Shown here: one piece after another, positions 8,579-18,747 of the stretch
How the letters are laid out: each line of letters starts with the position of its first letter
How positions within the stretch are numbered: the stretch's first letter is position 1
Source of the DNA: Betaproteobacteria bacterium
GTDB lineage: Bacteria; Pseudomonadota; Gammaproteobacteria; Burkholderiales; Rhodocyclaceae
Direction: 5' to 3'
NCBI GenBank assembly: GCA_009782565.1
Contig: WRIU01000006.1
Location: 88,980 to 152,979, forward strand
DNA length: 64,000 nt
Made by a program: the position numbers and the translations under genes
Notes under the pieces: generated by a model
What the model was told of the DNA's origin: nothing
What the model saw: only the letters and a program-made list of their open reading frames with translations
Database searches by the model: none

Positions 8579-9535
8579 TTATTTCTCTTCTGCCACAGGC
8601 GGCGCAAAACGTTCTCCAGCGGTGAGCGCGAAGCCGCGCAGAAATTCTGCCGCCGTCATCCGGCGGCTGTTCGGGCGTTGCAGTTCCGTGATGCACAAGG
8701 CATCTTCTCCACAGGCTACCACGACTCCGGATGCGTCGGCGCGAAGGATGCTGCCCGGTTCGCCGCGTTCCGATACCTTGTGTGCTGCCCAGAGTTTGAT
8801 CGTGGTCTCGAATATCTGGCCGAAAGCGACCGGGAACGGGTTGAAAGCACGTATCTGACACGCCAGTTCGATTGCCGGTCTGCGCCAGTCGATCCCGGCC
8901 TCGGCGCGGGAAATCTTTTTGGCGGTGGTCACGCCTGTTTCCGGTTGCGCTTCGGCGGACAAGTCTCCGGCCTCCAGCCGCGCGAGCGCCTCGATGATAG
9001 CTTCCGCGCCAAGGCGAGCCAGTTTGTCATGCAGGCTGGCTGCCGTATCTTCGGGCGCGATCCCGATTTCCCGGCGCAGGAGCATCGGGCCGGTGTCCAG
9101 CCCGGCATCCATTTGCATGATGGTGATGCCCGTCTGGGCGTCGCCCGCTTCAATGGCGCGCTGGATTGGAGCCGCGCCGCGCCAGCGCGGCAGGAGCGAG
9201 GCATGGATGTTCAGGCAACCGAGCCGGGGCAGGGTCAATGCTTCCGGTGGCAAGATCAAGCCATAAGCGGCCACAACCAGTACATCGGGACGGCTTTCTT
9301 TCAGGCGCGCGCGCTGCTCATCCGTGCGTAGGCGTTCCGGCTGGTCAATGGCAAGCCCATGCGCCAGGGCAAGTTGTTTCACCGCGCTGGCCGTGAGTTT
9401 CATGCCACGTCCGGCGGGACGGTCCGGCTGCGTCAACACCACTGGAACCGTGTAACCCTCGGCGAGAATCGCCTCCAGCGCACGGGCGGCGAATTCAGGC
9501 GTTCCGGCAAAAGCCACGCGCAGGGCAGAGACCAT
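8579..9535 (-). CDS. fmt: Methionyl-tRNA formyltransferase
   Basis: Transfers a formyl group from 10-formyl-THF to initiator Met-tRNA. It is 318 residues, the usual length. The formyltransferase domain has AFAGTPEFAA at the N-terminus, the active-site region with NIHASLLPRWRGAAPI (Asn-His), and the DAGLDTGPML segment with the catalytic Asp. The C-terminal OB-like domain covers about residues 205-310. It lies just downstream of def on the minus strand with a 40-nt gap; def-fmt is a classical operon. Confidence 0.97.
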   Translation of the reverse strand: MVSALRVAFAGTPEFAARALEAILAEGYTVPVVLTQPDRPAGRGMKLTASAVKQLALAHGLAIDQPERLRTDEQRARLKESRPDVLVVAAYGLILPPEALTLPRLGCLNIHASLLPRWRGAAPIQRAIEAGDAQTGITIMQMDAGLDTGPMLLRREIGIAPEDTAASLHDKLARLGAEAIIEALARLEAGDLSAEAQPETGVTTAKKISRAEAGIDWRRPAIELACQIRAFNPFPVAFGQIFETTIKLWAAHKVSERGEPGSILRADASGVVVACGEDALCITELQRPNSRRMTAAEFLRGFALTAGERFAPPVAEEK

Positions 9536-9575
9536 GAAACATTCTCCAAGGGAAAATCACCACAACCGATAAAAC

Positions 9576-10088
9576 TCAGGATGCGGTTTTATCGTTCTGT
9601 GCCTGCTTGAGCAACCTGGACTTGATCCGGGTTTGCTTGAGGCGCGACAGGTATTCGACGAACACCTTGCCGTCGAGATGATCCAGTTCATGCTGGATAC
9701 ACACCGCGAGCAGCCCATCGGCCACGAGTTCAAAAGGCTCGCCCCTTTCGTTCAACGCCCGCGCCTTGACCCATTCGGCCCTTCTCACCGTCTCGTGCAC
9801 GCCGGGTACGGAAAGGCAACCTTCCTCGCTATCGCATTCACCTGATTTTTCAACGATTTCGGGATTGATGAAGACCAGCAGATCACTACGGTCTTCGCTG
9901 ATGTCGATGACCACGATCCGCTTGTGAACATCGACCTGCGTGGCGGCCAACCCAATGCCAGGAGCCGCATACATGGTTTCGGCCATGTTGCAGATCAGTT
10001 GTCGGATGGCGTCGTCCACCGAAGTGACCGGGGCAGCCTTGATATGCAGTTTGGGATCAGGGAAAGTTAGGATCGGCAGGACAGCCAT
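9576..10088 (-). CDS. def: Peptide deformylase
   Basis: Removes the N-formyl group from nascent proteins, undoing the fmt reaction at the N-terminus. The 170-residue protein has all three metal/active-site motifs: [16 protein letters not shown] (Cys ligand) and QHELDHLDG (two His ligands and catalytic Glu). It is first in the def-fmt operon and divergent from the LysM protein gene. Confidence 0.97.
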   Translation of the reverse strand: MAVLPILTFPDPKLHIKAAPVTSVDDAIRQLICNMAETMYAAPGIGLAATQVDVHKRIVVIDISEDRSDLLVFINPEIVEKSGECDSEEGCLSVPGVHETVRRAEWVKARALNERGEPFELVADGLLAVCIQHELDHLDGKVFVEYLSRLKQTRIKSRLLKQAQNDKTAS

Positions 10089-10203
10089 AAAGCCTTGCTG
10101 GATGAAGAGAAAAGCGTCACGAACAGAATTTTAGGCGCGCCCTAATATGAGTGACCACGTACCGCGCCTGAATCGTGACCTCGTTAAAAAAGGAAACTTG
10201 GAA

Positions 10204-11247
10204 ATGTTCCGGATTATATCTTCCATCGCCGCCAGCATCGCATTTCTTGCCAGTGTCGGCGTACAGGCTGCGCCTCCTACAGTTGCTACTGATGCGCCGG
10301 ATTCTTACACCGTCGTCAAGGGAGATACCCTATGGGGTATCTCCGGGCGCTTTTTGCAGGAACCTTGGCGCTGGCCCGAAGTCTGGCAAATGAACGAAGA
10401 CGAGATCAAAAACCCGCATCTCATCTATCCCGGCCAGATCATCGTACTCGACCGCAGCGGGCCGTACCTTCGCATCGGCAAGCGCGTTGGCGAGGATAGC
10501 GGCAGCTCCGGCAGACCCGTCGGCGATAACAGGCTGCAACCCCGGATTTACCAAACCCCCATCGACGAAGCCATACCGACCATCCCACTGAAAGCCATTG
10601 CGCCTTTCCTGACCCGGCCACTGGTCATCGACGAGCACTCGCTTCAAGGCGCGGCCACCATCGTCGCGACAGAAACCAATCGCGTCTATCTGGCTCAGGG
10701 CGATACCATCTTTGCCAAGGACGTGGACGAAAATGTCGATAAATGGGCGGTTTTCCGTCAGGCTAAACCGCTCGTCGACCCGACCGACAACCAAGTACTC
10801 GGCTATGAAGTCCTGTACCTGGGTTCTGCCAGGGTCACGGAACGCACAAGCCCGGTCACGCTTGAGATCGTTGAAGCTGTCGAGGAAATCGGCGTCGATG
10901 ACAAAATGCTGCCCACCGAAGGCGAACTGATTTTTTCCTACATGCCGCATGCGCCCAAGGAAGGAATCGACGCCCGGTTGATTTCGATTCATCGCGGCGT
11001 CTCCGAGACGGGCAAACTCAATGTAGTCGTTATCAGCGCCGGAAGGCAGAATGGCCTGGAGCCGGGTCACGTCGTAGCCATGTTCCGCAACCGGGGCGTG
11101 GCGACTCATGAAAGGGAAGTTTACGCCCTGCCTGAGAAACGTTACGGTTCAGCGTTGGTTTTTCGCGTGTTCGATCGCGTATCATATGCTTTAATCATGG
11201 ATACCGATGGACAGGCAGCAATTGGTGACGCTATTCGCAATCCCTGA
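10204..11247 (+). CDS. Periplasmic LysM-domain protein
   Basis: Starting at the ATG at 10204 gives a signal peptide (MFRIISSIAASIAFLASVGVQA) and 347 residues; an ATG at 10147 would add 19 residues with no export signal. One LysM peptidoglycan-binding domain covers about residues 30-80 (SYTVVKGDTLWGIS, then NPHLIYPGQ). The remaining ~250 residues have no recognised catalytic motif. This conserved betaproteobacterial protein is usually found with def/fmt/dprA and is presumably an envelope protein. It is divergent from def and 36 nt upstream of dprA. Confidence 0.85.
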   Translation: MFRIISSIAASIAFLASVGVQAAPPTVATDAPDSYTVVKGDTLWGISGRFLQEPWRWPEVWQMNEDEIKNPHLIYPGQIIVLDRSGPYLRIGKRVGEDSGSSGRPVGDNRLQPRIYQTPIDEAIPTIPLKAIAPFLTRPLVIDEHSLQGAATIVATETNRVYLAQGDTIFAKDVDENVDKWAVFRQAKPLVDPTDNQVLGYEVLYLGSARVTERTSPVTLEIVEAVEEIGVDDKMLPTEGELIFSYMPHAPKEGIDARLISIHRGVSETGKLNVVVISAGRQNGLEPGHVVAMFRNRGVATHEREVYALPEKRYGSALVFRVFDRVSYALIMDTDGQAAIGDAIRNP

Positions 11248-11283
11248 CGCAAATCCCGCGTTCCCGCGAGGGGGCGGCAAGCC

Positions 11284-12441
11284 GTGACGGACGGGCTTGC
11301 CGACTGGCTCCGGTTCGCGCTCGCCCCGGTTAGCCCGGCACGGCAACGCAGCCTGCTTGCCGCGTTCGGGTTGCCGGGGAATATTTTTGCCCAGCCGCAT
11401 GGCCATCTCGCCAGTGTCGTCGGGCATGAGGCCGCCGACGCCCTGCACAGGGAGCCAAATCCGGCAGCACTGGAAACTGCGCTCGCCTGGGCGGGCGAGG
11501 AGGGCAACCATATCCTGACGTTGGCCGATGCTATGTATCCGCGCGCCCTGCTGGAAATTGCCGATCCGCCGACCGTGCTCTACATTAAAGGCAATCCAGA
11601 CCTGTTTGCGCGTCCCGCCCTGGCGATGGTGGGTTCCCGCGCGCCCACTACGCAGGGCGAGGCCAACGCCGAAGCCTTCGCCAGCAGTTTAGGCGCGGCG
11701 GGCTTGGTCATTATCAGCGGGTTGGCTCAGGGTATTGATGCTGCCGCTCACCGGGGTGCGCTCGCCGTAGAAGGCGGCAGCACCATTGCGGTCATCGGCA
11801 CAGGGATCGACCGCGTCTATCCCGCACGCAATGCCGCCCTGGCGAGAGAAATCGCTAACAAGGGCTTGATTTTCAGCGAATTTCCCCTTGGGACGCCGCC
11901 CACACGCTGGAATTTCCCGCGCCGCAACCGCTTGATCGCGGGCTTGTCCCTTGGCGTGCTGGTGGTCGAAGCGTCGCTGGAAAGCGGTTCGCTGATTACC
12001 GCGCGCCTTGCTGCCGAAGCGGGCCGCGAAGTCTTTGCCATTCCCGGTTCTATTCACTCGCCGCAGGCGCGCGGCTGCCATCGCCTGATCCGCGAAGGCG
12101 CAAAGCTGGTCGAAACAGCCGAAGACGTATTTGAAGAACTGCGCGGACGCATCGACGGCGTTCTGCCTCGGCCTGCCGCAACGCCACGGCGCACATCCCC
12201 TCGCCCGCAGCAGGCGACCCCCGCAACCAGTCGGCCATTGCCTGTGCCCGCGCATCTTGCGCCTGAAGCCATTCGTGTGCTGGAAGCACTATGCAGCGAG
12301 GCGCGCGACATCGACACCCTGGCGTTGAGCACCGGCCTTGCCGTCGAGACGCTGTACGCTCACTTACTGACACTGGAATTGGAAGGGTTCGCCGCGCGCC
12401 AAGCTGGCGGCGGCTTCCTGCGCCTATATTCCGTCGCCTGA
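11284..12441 (+). CDS. dprA: DNA processing protein DprA
   Basis: Binds incoming single-stranded DNA and loads RecA during natural transformation. It has 385 residues with a GTG start. The order is an N-terminal helical/SAM-like region, a Rossmann-type core (MVGSRAPTTQGE, SGLAQGIDAAAH, AVIGTGIDRVYP, FPRRNRLIAGLS) and a C-terminal winged-helix DprA domain after about residue 315. It follows the LysM gene and precedes topoisomerase III. The smg gene that often lies between dprA and the topoisomerase is absent. Confidence 0.95.
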   Translation: MTDGLADWLRFALAPVSPARQRSLLAAFGLPGNIFAQPHGHLASVVGHEAADALHREPNPAALETALAWAGEEGNHILTLADAMYPRALLEIADPPTVLYIKGNPDLFARPALAMVGSRAPTTQGEANAEAFASSLGAAGLVIISGLAQGIDAAAHRGALAVEGGSTIAVIGTGIDRVYPARNAALAREIANKGLIFSEFPLGTPPTRWNFPRRNRLIAGLSLGVLVVEASLESGSLITARLAAEAGREVFAIPGSIHSPQARGCHRLIREGAKLVETAEDVFEELRGRIDGVLPRPAATPRRTSPRPQQATPATSRPLPVPAHLAPEAIRVLEALCSEARDIDTLALSTGLAVETLYAHLLTLELEGFAARQAGGGFLRLYSVA

Positions 12442-12463
12442 AACAAGCTTCAGCGACTTTTTT
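12438..12463 (+). terminator. Weak hairpin terminator after dprA
   Basis: CTGAA-ACAAGC-TTCAG overlaps the dprA stop codon and is followed by a run of seven T. The stem is only 5 bp, so efficiency is doubtful. The rest of the gap to 12613 shows no gene. Confidence 0.4.
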
Positions 12464-12613
12464 TCCATAAGCATACGCTGTGCGTGTCGTCTGACACGGC
12501 TGCAAATTGCTTTTTTTTCATAAGCTGCTTGCACGCCGTGCAGCGCCGTCTTTATTATCAGCCGCTTCATCACTTGAGCGGGCGTCTGGTTGCCCGATAT
12601 GGGCGTGGTCAGA

Positions 12614-15100
12614 ATGAGCAAACAACTTATCATCGCGGAAAAACCTTCGGTTGCCCAAGACATTGCCCGCGCCTTGGGCGGGTTTACCAAGGGAAAGGAC
12701 TATTTCGAGTCGGATGATTATGTGCTGTCCTCAGCCGTGGGACACCTGCTTGAGTTGAGCGCCCCCGAAGAATTCGAGGTCAAGCGCGGTAAATGGACGT
12801 TTGCCCACCTGCCGGTCATTCCGCCACACTTTGCCTTAAAACCGATCGAAAAAAGCAGCGACCGGCTCAAGCTCCTCGTCCGGCTTATGAAACGCAAGGA
12901 TGTCACCGGCCTGATAAACGCCTGTGACGCGGGGCGCGAAGGCGAGTTGATCTTCAGCTTCATCGTTCGGCACTCGGGCGCGAACAAACCGGTCGAGCGG
13001 CTCTGGCTGCAATCCATGACCCCTTCGGCCATCCGCGAGGGCTTCCATCAGTTGCGCGCCGCCAGCGAAGTGGAAGGGCTACGCAATGCCGCCGTCTGCC
13101 GAGCCGAATCCGACTGGCTGATCGGCATCAACGGCACACGGGCGATGACCGCCTTCAACTCCAAGACGGGGGGCTTTCACCTGACTACCGTGGGTCGGGT
13201 GCAGACCCCGACGCTGGCCATCGTCGTCGAACGCGAAGACAAAATCCGCAAATTCAAGCCGCGCGACTACTGGGAACTGGAAGCCCGTTTTGCCTGCGCG
13301 GCAGGCGAATACACCGGGCGCTGGTTCGACGAACGGTTCAAGAAACCCGAAGGCGACGAGCACGCCAACGCCTTCCGTTTGTGGGACAAGCCCCGCGCTG
13401 AAGCCATCCTGAAGAAGTGCGACGGCCAGCCGGGTACGGTTACGGAAGAATCCAAACCCTCTTCCCAGCTCTCGCCGCCACTTTTTGACCTCACCAGCCT
13501 GCAACGCGAAGCCAATGGACGTTTTGGCTTTTCGGCGCGCGTCACCCTGCAACTGGCGCAAGCCCTGTACGAAAAGCACAAGGCACTCACCTACCCGCGT
13601 ACCGATTCCCGCGCGTTGCCGGAAGATTACCTGGGCACGGTCGGCGGCATCCTGAAGAACCTGCCGGAGACCTACGCGCCGTTTGCCGAAGAAATTGCCC
13701 GCCAGGGATGGGTGAAACCCAACAAGCGCATTTTCAACAACGAAAAAATTTCCGACCACTTCGCCATCATCCCTACCGGCACGCAGCCCAAGAGCCTCTC
13801 GGAAGCCGAGCAAAAAATCTACGACCTCGTCACCCGGCGCTTTCTCGCCGTGTTCTATCCGGCGGCGGAATACCGGGTCACGACCCGCGTCACCCGTATC
13901 CAGGACGAAGCTTTCAAGACCGAGGGCAAAGTGCTGCTTTCCCCCGGATGGCTCGCCATTTACGGCAAGGGCGCGAACGGTGGGGACGACGCGCGGCTGG
14001 TTCCGACGCAGCCCAATGAAACGGTGCGTACCGAAGAAATCCTGCTTCGCGCCCTCCAGACCAAGCCACCAGCCCGTTTCAACGAAGCCACGCTGCTTTC
14101 CGCGATGGAAGGCGCGGGCAAAATGGTCGACGACGAAGAACTCCGTGCAGCGATGGCCGAACGCGGCCTCGGCACTCCGGCCACGCGGGCGCAGATCATC
14201 GAGGGGCTGATTGCCGAGCAATACCTGCACCGCGACGGACGCGAACTGATTCCAAGCGGCAAGGCGTTCTCGCTCATTACCCTCATCAAGGGGCTAGGCA
14301 TCGACGCCCTGGCCTCGCCCGAACTCACCGGCGGATGGGAATACAAACTCGCGCGCATGGAACGCGGCGAGCTTTCGCGCGAAGCCTTCATGAACGAAAT
14401 CGCGGAGATGACGCGCGACGTCGTGGAACGCGCGCGCCGCTATGAGTCCGACACCGTACCCGGCGACTTCGCCACCCTTGCCGTGCCTTGCCCTAAATGC
14501 GGCAGTAAGGTGAAAGAGAACTACAAGAAATTCGCCTGCCAATCCTGCGACTGGAGTACTTGGAAAATCGTCGCGGGCCGCCAATTCGAGATCGAAGAAA
14601 TTGAAACCCTGTTGCGCGAAGGCCGCATCGGCCTCCTCACGGGTTTCCGCAACAGGATGGGACGCCTCTTCAACGCCGACGTCACGCTGAACGACGACAA
14701 ACAGCCCGCGTTCGATTTCGGTCAGCCCAAAGAGGGCGAAGCGGATAGGGCGGTGGATTTTTCCGGCCAGGAACCCGTAGGTGCCTGCCCGAAATGCCAC
14801 GCCCGCGTTTTCGACAGCGGCATGGCCTACATCTGCGAAAAGACAACGGGGCCGGAAAAAAGCTGTGACTTCCGATCCGGCAAGATCATCCTCCAGCAAC
14901 CCATCGAGCGCGAGCAGATGCAAAAACTCCTCGCCGAAGGCAAGACCGACCTCCTGCGCGGCTTCATTTCTGCCCGCACCCACCGCAAATTTTCCGCCTT
15001 CCTCGTGCGTGGGCAGGATGGCAAAGTAGGCTTCGAGTTTGAGCCTCGCGCGCCGAAAAGCAAAGCTCCCTCCCGTACGCGTATTGCGAAAGAAAAGTAG
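12614..15100 (+). CDS. topB: DNA topoisomerase III (type IA)
   Basis: Relaxes and decatenates DNA through a single-strand break with a 5'-phosphotyrosine link. It has 828 residues from the ATG at 12614 (MSKQLIIAEKPS). The TOPRIM domain has the early Glu in IIAEKPSVAQ and the DAGREGE motif near residue 105. The catalytic Tyr is about residue 327 in LTYPRTDSR. The C-terminus has a four-Cys cluster (CPKCG...CQSC) near residue 620, a second Cys cluster (CPKCH...) near 725, and Topo_C repeats. The absence of a long TopA-type zinc tail and the decatenation-loop region favour TopB over TopA. Confidence 0.9.
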   Translation: MSKQLIIAEKPSVAQDIARALGGFTKGKDYFESDDYVLSSAVGHLLELSAPEEFEVKRGKWTFAHLPVIPPHFALKPIEKSSDRLKLLVRLMKRKDVTGLINACDAGREGELIFSFIVRHSGANKPVERLWLQSMTPSAIREGFHQLRAASEVEGLRNAAVCRAESDWLIGINGTRAMTAFNSKTGGFHLTTVGRVQTPTLAIVVEREDKIRKFKPRDYWELEARFACAAGEYTGRWFDERFKKPEGDEHANAFRLWDKPRAEAILKKCDGQPGTVTEESKPSSQLSPPLFDLTSLQREANGRFGFSARVTLQLAQALYEKHKALTYPRTDSRALPEDYLGTVGGILKNLPETYAPFAEEIARQGWVKPNKRIFNNEKISDHFAIIPTGTQPKSLSEAEQKIYDLVTRRFLAVFYPAAEYRVTTRVTRIQDEAFKTEGKVLLSPGWLAIYGKGANGGDDARLVPTQPNETVRTEEILLRALQTKPPARFNEATLLSAMEGAGKMVDDEELRAAMAERGLGTPATRAQIIEGLIAEQYLHRDGRELIPSGKAFSLITLIKGLGIDALASPELTGGWEYKLARMERGELSREAFMNEIAEMTRDVVERARRYESDTVPGDFATLAVPCPKCGSKVKENYKKFACQSCDWSTWKIVAGRQFEIEEIETLLREGRIGLLTGFRNRMGRLFNADVTLNDDKQPAFDFGQPKEGEADRAVDFSGQEPVGACPKCHARVFDSGMAYICEKTTGPEKSCDFRSGKIILQQPIEREQMQKLLAEGKTDLLRGFISARTHRKFSAFLVRGQDGKVGFEFEPRAPKSKAPSRTRIAKEK

Positions 15101-15353
15101 CCGAGCTCTTTTGACTTATTTTTTCAAATTTAGTGCCCAAGGATAAAAATATTTATGCCTTCAAATACAAAGGCTAAACAATTAAATCTCAGAGCATTGC
15201 GATATTTTCTGGAAAAGAATTGAAAATTTTAAGAATGTGATAAATGTCACTACGCTCCGTTTACCCCACAAATATAGTTTGCTTGGGTCAGCGCTAGCTG
15301 AATAGGCACAGAATGCATTATTCCCTGTGCATCTATCTTGAATGGAGCAAAAG
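15101..15353. promoter_or_regulatory. AT-rich upstream region of the chemoreceptor gene
   Basis: A 253-bp segment, much more AT-rich than the flanking topB gene, with no credible gene. It presumably holds the chemoreceptor promoter. I could not find a convincing sigma-28 or sigma-70 match. Confidence 0.3.
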
Positions 15354-16964
15354 ATGTTGAAAAATTTTCGATTGGGAACTCGTATTGGATCTGGGTTTGC
15401 CTGTATCGTTTTGATTTTTGTTGTAGTTTCTTTCATTATTTACACGGGATTAAGCAAGGTGGTAGAAGGAGCCTCCTTTATCCACGATGTTAATATTCAA
15501 AAAACAAAATATGCAAGTAATATGCGTGATCATATTTTTATGATGCGTCTTGCACGATTACAGTGGATATCCGATCGCAATGCACAAACAGCCAGAGAGG
15601 TTATAAAGAGCCGGATGGAAGTTCTCGCCAACATAGAAGAATTCGATAAGATTCTCAAAATTCGTTCTCACGGCGATGAAGTTCAGTTATTAAAAGAGAT
15701 AAGAGAGAGTCTTGCCGCCTTGATTCCATTGCAGGAACAAATATTAAACGGTACTGCAAGCAATGAAGCGGATGCCATTGACAATTTAAGTAAGTACACC
15801 ATGACAGCGATTGATCATGTTGGGAAATTGATGGAATACGAGAATCAACTCAACGCACTTCGCGCCAAAGAAATTGTAGCGGGCGCGCAGAAAGCCGAGA
15901 TGATCCTTATGATTGCTTCTGTCATCGCGGTAGTGCTGACGCTGCTGACGGCGTTTCTGGTGACACGTTCGATCACGCAACCGGTCGGGCGCATTGTCGA
16001 GACGGTCGAGGTGATGGCAGGCGGCGACCTTTCGCGTGACATCGTTGTTGAATCGAAGGACGAAATCGGAACCTTGCAATCAGCGCTTGGGAACATGAGC
16101 GACAATCTTGCCAGGATGATCGGCGAAGTCCGCAATGGAGCCAAGCAGTTGATGACTTCGACCTCGGAGCTTTCCATCGCGGCGGCGGGCGTGCACAAAG
16201 GTTCCGAAATGCAATCCGATGCCGCTTCGGCAATGGCCGCAGCGCTTGAACAGATGTCGACCAGCATCAACCATGTCTCTGCACTCAGTGAGACCGCGCG
16301 GCAAACTTCCGCCGAAGCGGGGAAAGCGGCGCATTCCGGCTCCGATACGATTCACTCGATGGTCAACGAAATCCGCCTGGTCGCTGGAGCCATTGTGGAG
16401 GCAGCCGCCGAGGCGCAGCAACTGGGCAAGGAATCCGAACGTATTTCCACGATCATCCACGTCATCCGCGACGTTGCCGACCAGACCAACCTCCTGGCGT
16501 TGAACGCCGCGATCGAAGCAGCGCGTGCCGGCGAACAGGGGCGCGGTTTTGCCGTCGTTGCCGACGAAGTACGCAAACTGGCCGAGAAAACGACCACTTC
16601 CGCACAGGAAATTACCGAAATGATAAGCTCCATCCAGGCCGGAACCAGCGCAATGTCGACGCAAATGGAAACGACTGCCAAACGGATGCAGGAAGGTATG
16701 GAACTGGCGCAGAAGGCGGGAGGCGCGATTGGCGATATTGATACCAGCGCGCAGCAGGTTGTGCAAATGATTGACGAAGTTTCCAGTGCGCTCAAGGAAC
16801 AGACAGCCGCCAGCCACGATATTGCCGTTCGGGTCGAGCAGATCGTGCAGATGATTGAGGAAAATTCCAGCGCCGCTGGCGGTACAAACACTATCGTCAG
16901 TGAGTTGAATACGCTGGCAGAAACATTGAGCGGCGGCGTCGAACGTTTCCGGGTAGTCGGCTGA
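15354..16964 (+). CDS. Methyl-accepting chemotaxis protein
   Basis: An inner-membrane chemoreceptor that signals to CheA/CheW. The start at 15354 follows GGAG by 6-8 nt (an ATG at 15342 has no site), giving 536 residues. The layout is TM1 (about residues 10-32), a four-helix-bundle type periplasmic domain (about 33-182), TM2 (about 183-205), HAMP, then a long cytoplasmic coiled coil. The highly conserved hairpin tip is present (DVADQTNLLALNAAIEAARA, GRGFAVVADEVRKLAE). The DNA of the first third is AT-rich and that of the HAMP-signalling part is GC-rich, with a change near 15880 that suggests domain shuffling. The ligand is unknown. Confidence 0.95.
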   Translation: MLKNFRLGTRIGSGFACIVLIFVVVSFIIYTGLSKVVEGASFIHDVNIQKTKYASNMRDHIFMMRLARLQWISDRNAQTAREVIKSRMEVLANIEEFDKILKIRSHGDEVQLLKEIRESLAALIPLQEQILNGTASNEADAIDNLSKYTMTAIDHVGKLMEYENQLNALRAKEIVAGAQKAEMILMIASVIAVVLTLLTAFLVTRSITQPVGRIVETVEVMAGGDLSRDIVVESKDEIGTLQSALGNMSDNLARMIGEVRNGAKQLMTSTSELSIAAAGVHKGSEMQSDAASAMAAALEQMSTSINHVSALSETARQTSAEAGKAAHSGSDTIHSMVNEIRLVAGAIVEAAAEAQQLGKESERISTIIHVIRDVADQTNLLALNAAIEAARAGEQGRGFAVVADEVRKLAEKTTTSAQEITEMISSIQAGTSAMSTQMETTAKRMQEGMELAQKAGGAIGDIDTSAQQVVQMIDEVSSALKEQTAASHDIAVRVEQIVQMIEENSSAAGGTNTIVSELNTLAETLSGGVERFRVVG

Positions 16965-16999
16965 TACGTTTTGAAGCCCCTTGCTTTTGTCGATACTTC

Positions 17000-17037
17000 G
17001 CCAGCCTTTCGCTCACGGACATGAGAGAAGGGCTGGC
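17000..17037 (+). terminator. Terminator after the chemoreceptor gene
   Basis: GCCAGCCTTTC pairs with GAAGGGCTGGC (one G-U) around a loop of about 16 nt. It is followed by AAAATTTTG. It lies between the receptor stop and prfC. Confidence 0.65.
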
Positions 17038-17112
17038 AAAATTTTGTCATGGCTTATCGGCAAGCCGTCTTCTTGATCTATCCTTCGCCTTTTCAGTCAG
17101 GCTTTTTTCTTT

Positions 17113-18738
17113 GTGACCGCGCCATACCCCCCCGAACTCCTCCGCGACATTGAGCGCCGCCGTACCTTCGCCATCATTTCCCACCCGGACGCGGGCAAAA
17201 CTACGCTGACCGAAAAGCTGCTGCTGTTCGGCGGCGCAATCCAGCTCGCGGGGACGGTGCGGGCGCGCAAATCCGCACGGCACGCCACTTCCGACTGGAT
17301 GGAAGTTGAGAAACAGCGCGGCATCTCCGTGACCAGCTCCGTGATGCAATTCGAGTATCAGGGGCATACCATCAACCTGCTCGACACGCCGGGGCACGAA
17401 GACTTTTCCGAAGATACCTACCGTGTGCTCACCGCCGTAGACGCGGCGGTGATGGTGATCGACGCCGCCAAGGGCGTGGAAGCGCAGACCATCAAGCTGC
17501 TCAAGGTCTGCCGTCTGCGGAACACCCCGATCATCACCTTCATCAATAAACTCGACCGCGAAGTACGCGCCCCTTTCGACCTGCTGGCCGAAATTGAAGA
17601 CGTGCTCAAAATTTCCTGCGCCCCCGTTACTTGGCCGATCGGCATGGGCAAGGCTTTTCGCGGCGTCTATCATCTGCTGGCCGACCATATGCTGGCCTTC
17701 GCCCCAGGCGAAGAGCAAAAAAGCGAAGCGCAGATCGTCGCGGGCCTCGGCAACCTGGAACTCGACCACCGTTACCCGCTTGAAATCGGTCAGGTACGGG
17801 ACGACGTGGCCTTGCTCCACGACGCCTCTCCCCCCTTCGATCTTGCGGAATTCCTCGCGGGGCAACAAAGCCCCGTGTTCTTCGGTTCTGGCATCAACAA
17901 TTTCGGAGTACAGGAAATCCTCCAGGCTTTGATCGACTGGGCGCCGCCGCCCCAAGCGAGAATCGCCTCCACCGGGCAAGGCGATGGAAAAACGCGCATG
18001 GTGCAACCGGCGGAAGCTGCTTTCTCCGGTTTCGTCTTCAAAATCCAGGCCAATATGGACCCCCGCCACCGCGACCGCATCGCCTTCTTCCGCATCTGTT
18101 CGGGCCGTTACGCTTCCGGCATGAAAGTGCGTCATGTGCGAGTCGGGCGCGACATGAAGCTCGCCAACGCCCTCACCTTCATGGCCAATGAGCGCATCCT
18201 GAAAGAAGACGGCGTAGCCGGAGACATCATCGGCATCCATAACCACGGCCAGTTGCAGATCGGCGACACCCTGACCGAAGGTGAGGCGCTGGGTTTCAAG
18301 GGCATCCCCTATTTTTCGCCGGAACTTTTCCGCGCCGCGCGCCTGCGCGATCCGCTCAAATCCAAGCAGTTACAGAAAGGATTGCGGGAACTCGGGGAAG
18401 AAGGAGCCATCCAGGTCTTTGAACTCGAAGGCGGGCAAATGCTTCTGGGCGCAATCGGCCAACTGCAATTTGAAGTCGTCGCCCAACGCCTGAAGGACGA
18501 ATACAAGGTCGATGCCATCTTCGACAACGCCGACATCCATACTGCGCGCTGGCTCACCTTTCCCGATGAGCTTACCCGCCGCAATTTCGAGCGGGAACAG
18601 GCGCTACGGCTTGGCCGGGACGTCGATGGCAACCTCGTCTATCTCGCCGGTAGCCGTTACAACCTGGAAGTGACGATGGAAAAATGGCCGAAAGTCACCT
18701 TCCTCGCCACCCGCGAACATGGGCAGGCGTTTGCCTGA
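17113..18738 (+). CDS. prfC: Peptide chain release factor 3
   Basis: A GTPase that recycles RF1/RF2 from the ribosome after termination. It has 541 residues and a GTG start. The GTPase motifs are G1 [11 protein letters not shown]3 [14 protein letters not shown] and G4 NKLD. The EF-G-like domain II and RF3 C-terminal domain follow ([11 protein letters not shown] is typical). It sits downstream of a chemoreceptor terminator and 9 nt before an aspartic protease gene. Identification is secure. Confidence 0.97.
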   Translation: MTAPYPPELLRDIERRRTFAIISHPDAGKTTLTEKLLLFGGAIQLAGTVRARKSARHATSDWMEVEKQRGISVTSSVMQFEYQGHTINLLDTPGHEDFSEDTYRVLTAVDAAVMVIDAAKGVEAQTIKLLKVCRLRNTPIITFINKLDREVRAPFDLLAEIEDVLKISCAPVTWPIGMGKAFRGVYHLLADHMLAFAPGEEQKSEAQIVAGLGNLELDHRYPLEIGQVRDDVALLHDASPPFDLAEFLAGQQSPVFFGSGINNFGVQEILQALIDWAPPPQARIASTGQGDGKTRMVQPAEAAFSGFVFKIQANMDPRHRDRIAFFRICSGRYASGMKVRHVRVGRDMKLANALTFMANERILKEDGVAGDIIGIHNHGQLQIGDTLTEGEALGFKGIPYFSPELFRAARLRDPLKSKQLQKGLRELGEEGAIQVFELEGGQMLLGAIGQLQFEVVAQRLKDEYKVDAIFDNADIHTARWLTFPDELTRRNFEREQALRLGRDVDGNLVYLAGSRYNLEVTMEKWPKVTFLATREHGQAFA

Positions 18739-18747
18739 GCCCTGCCG

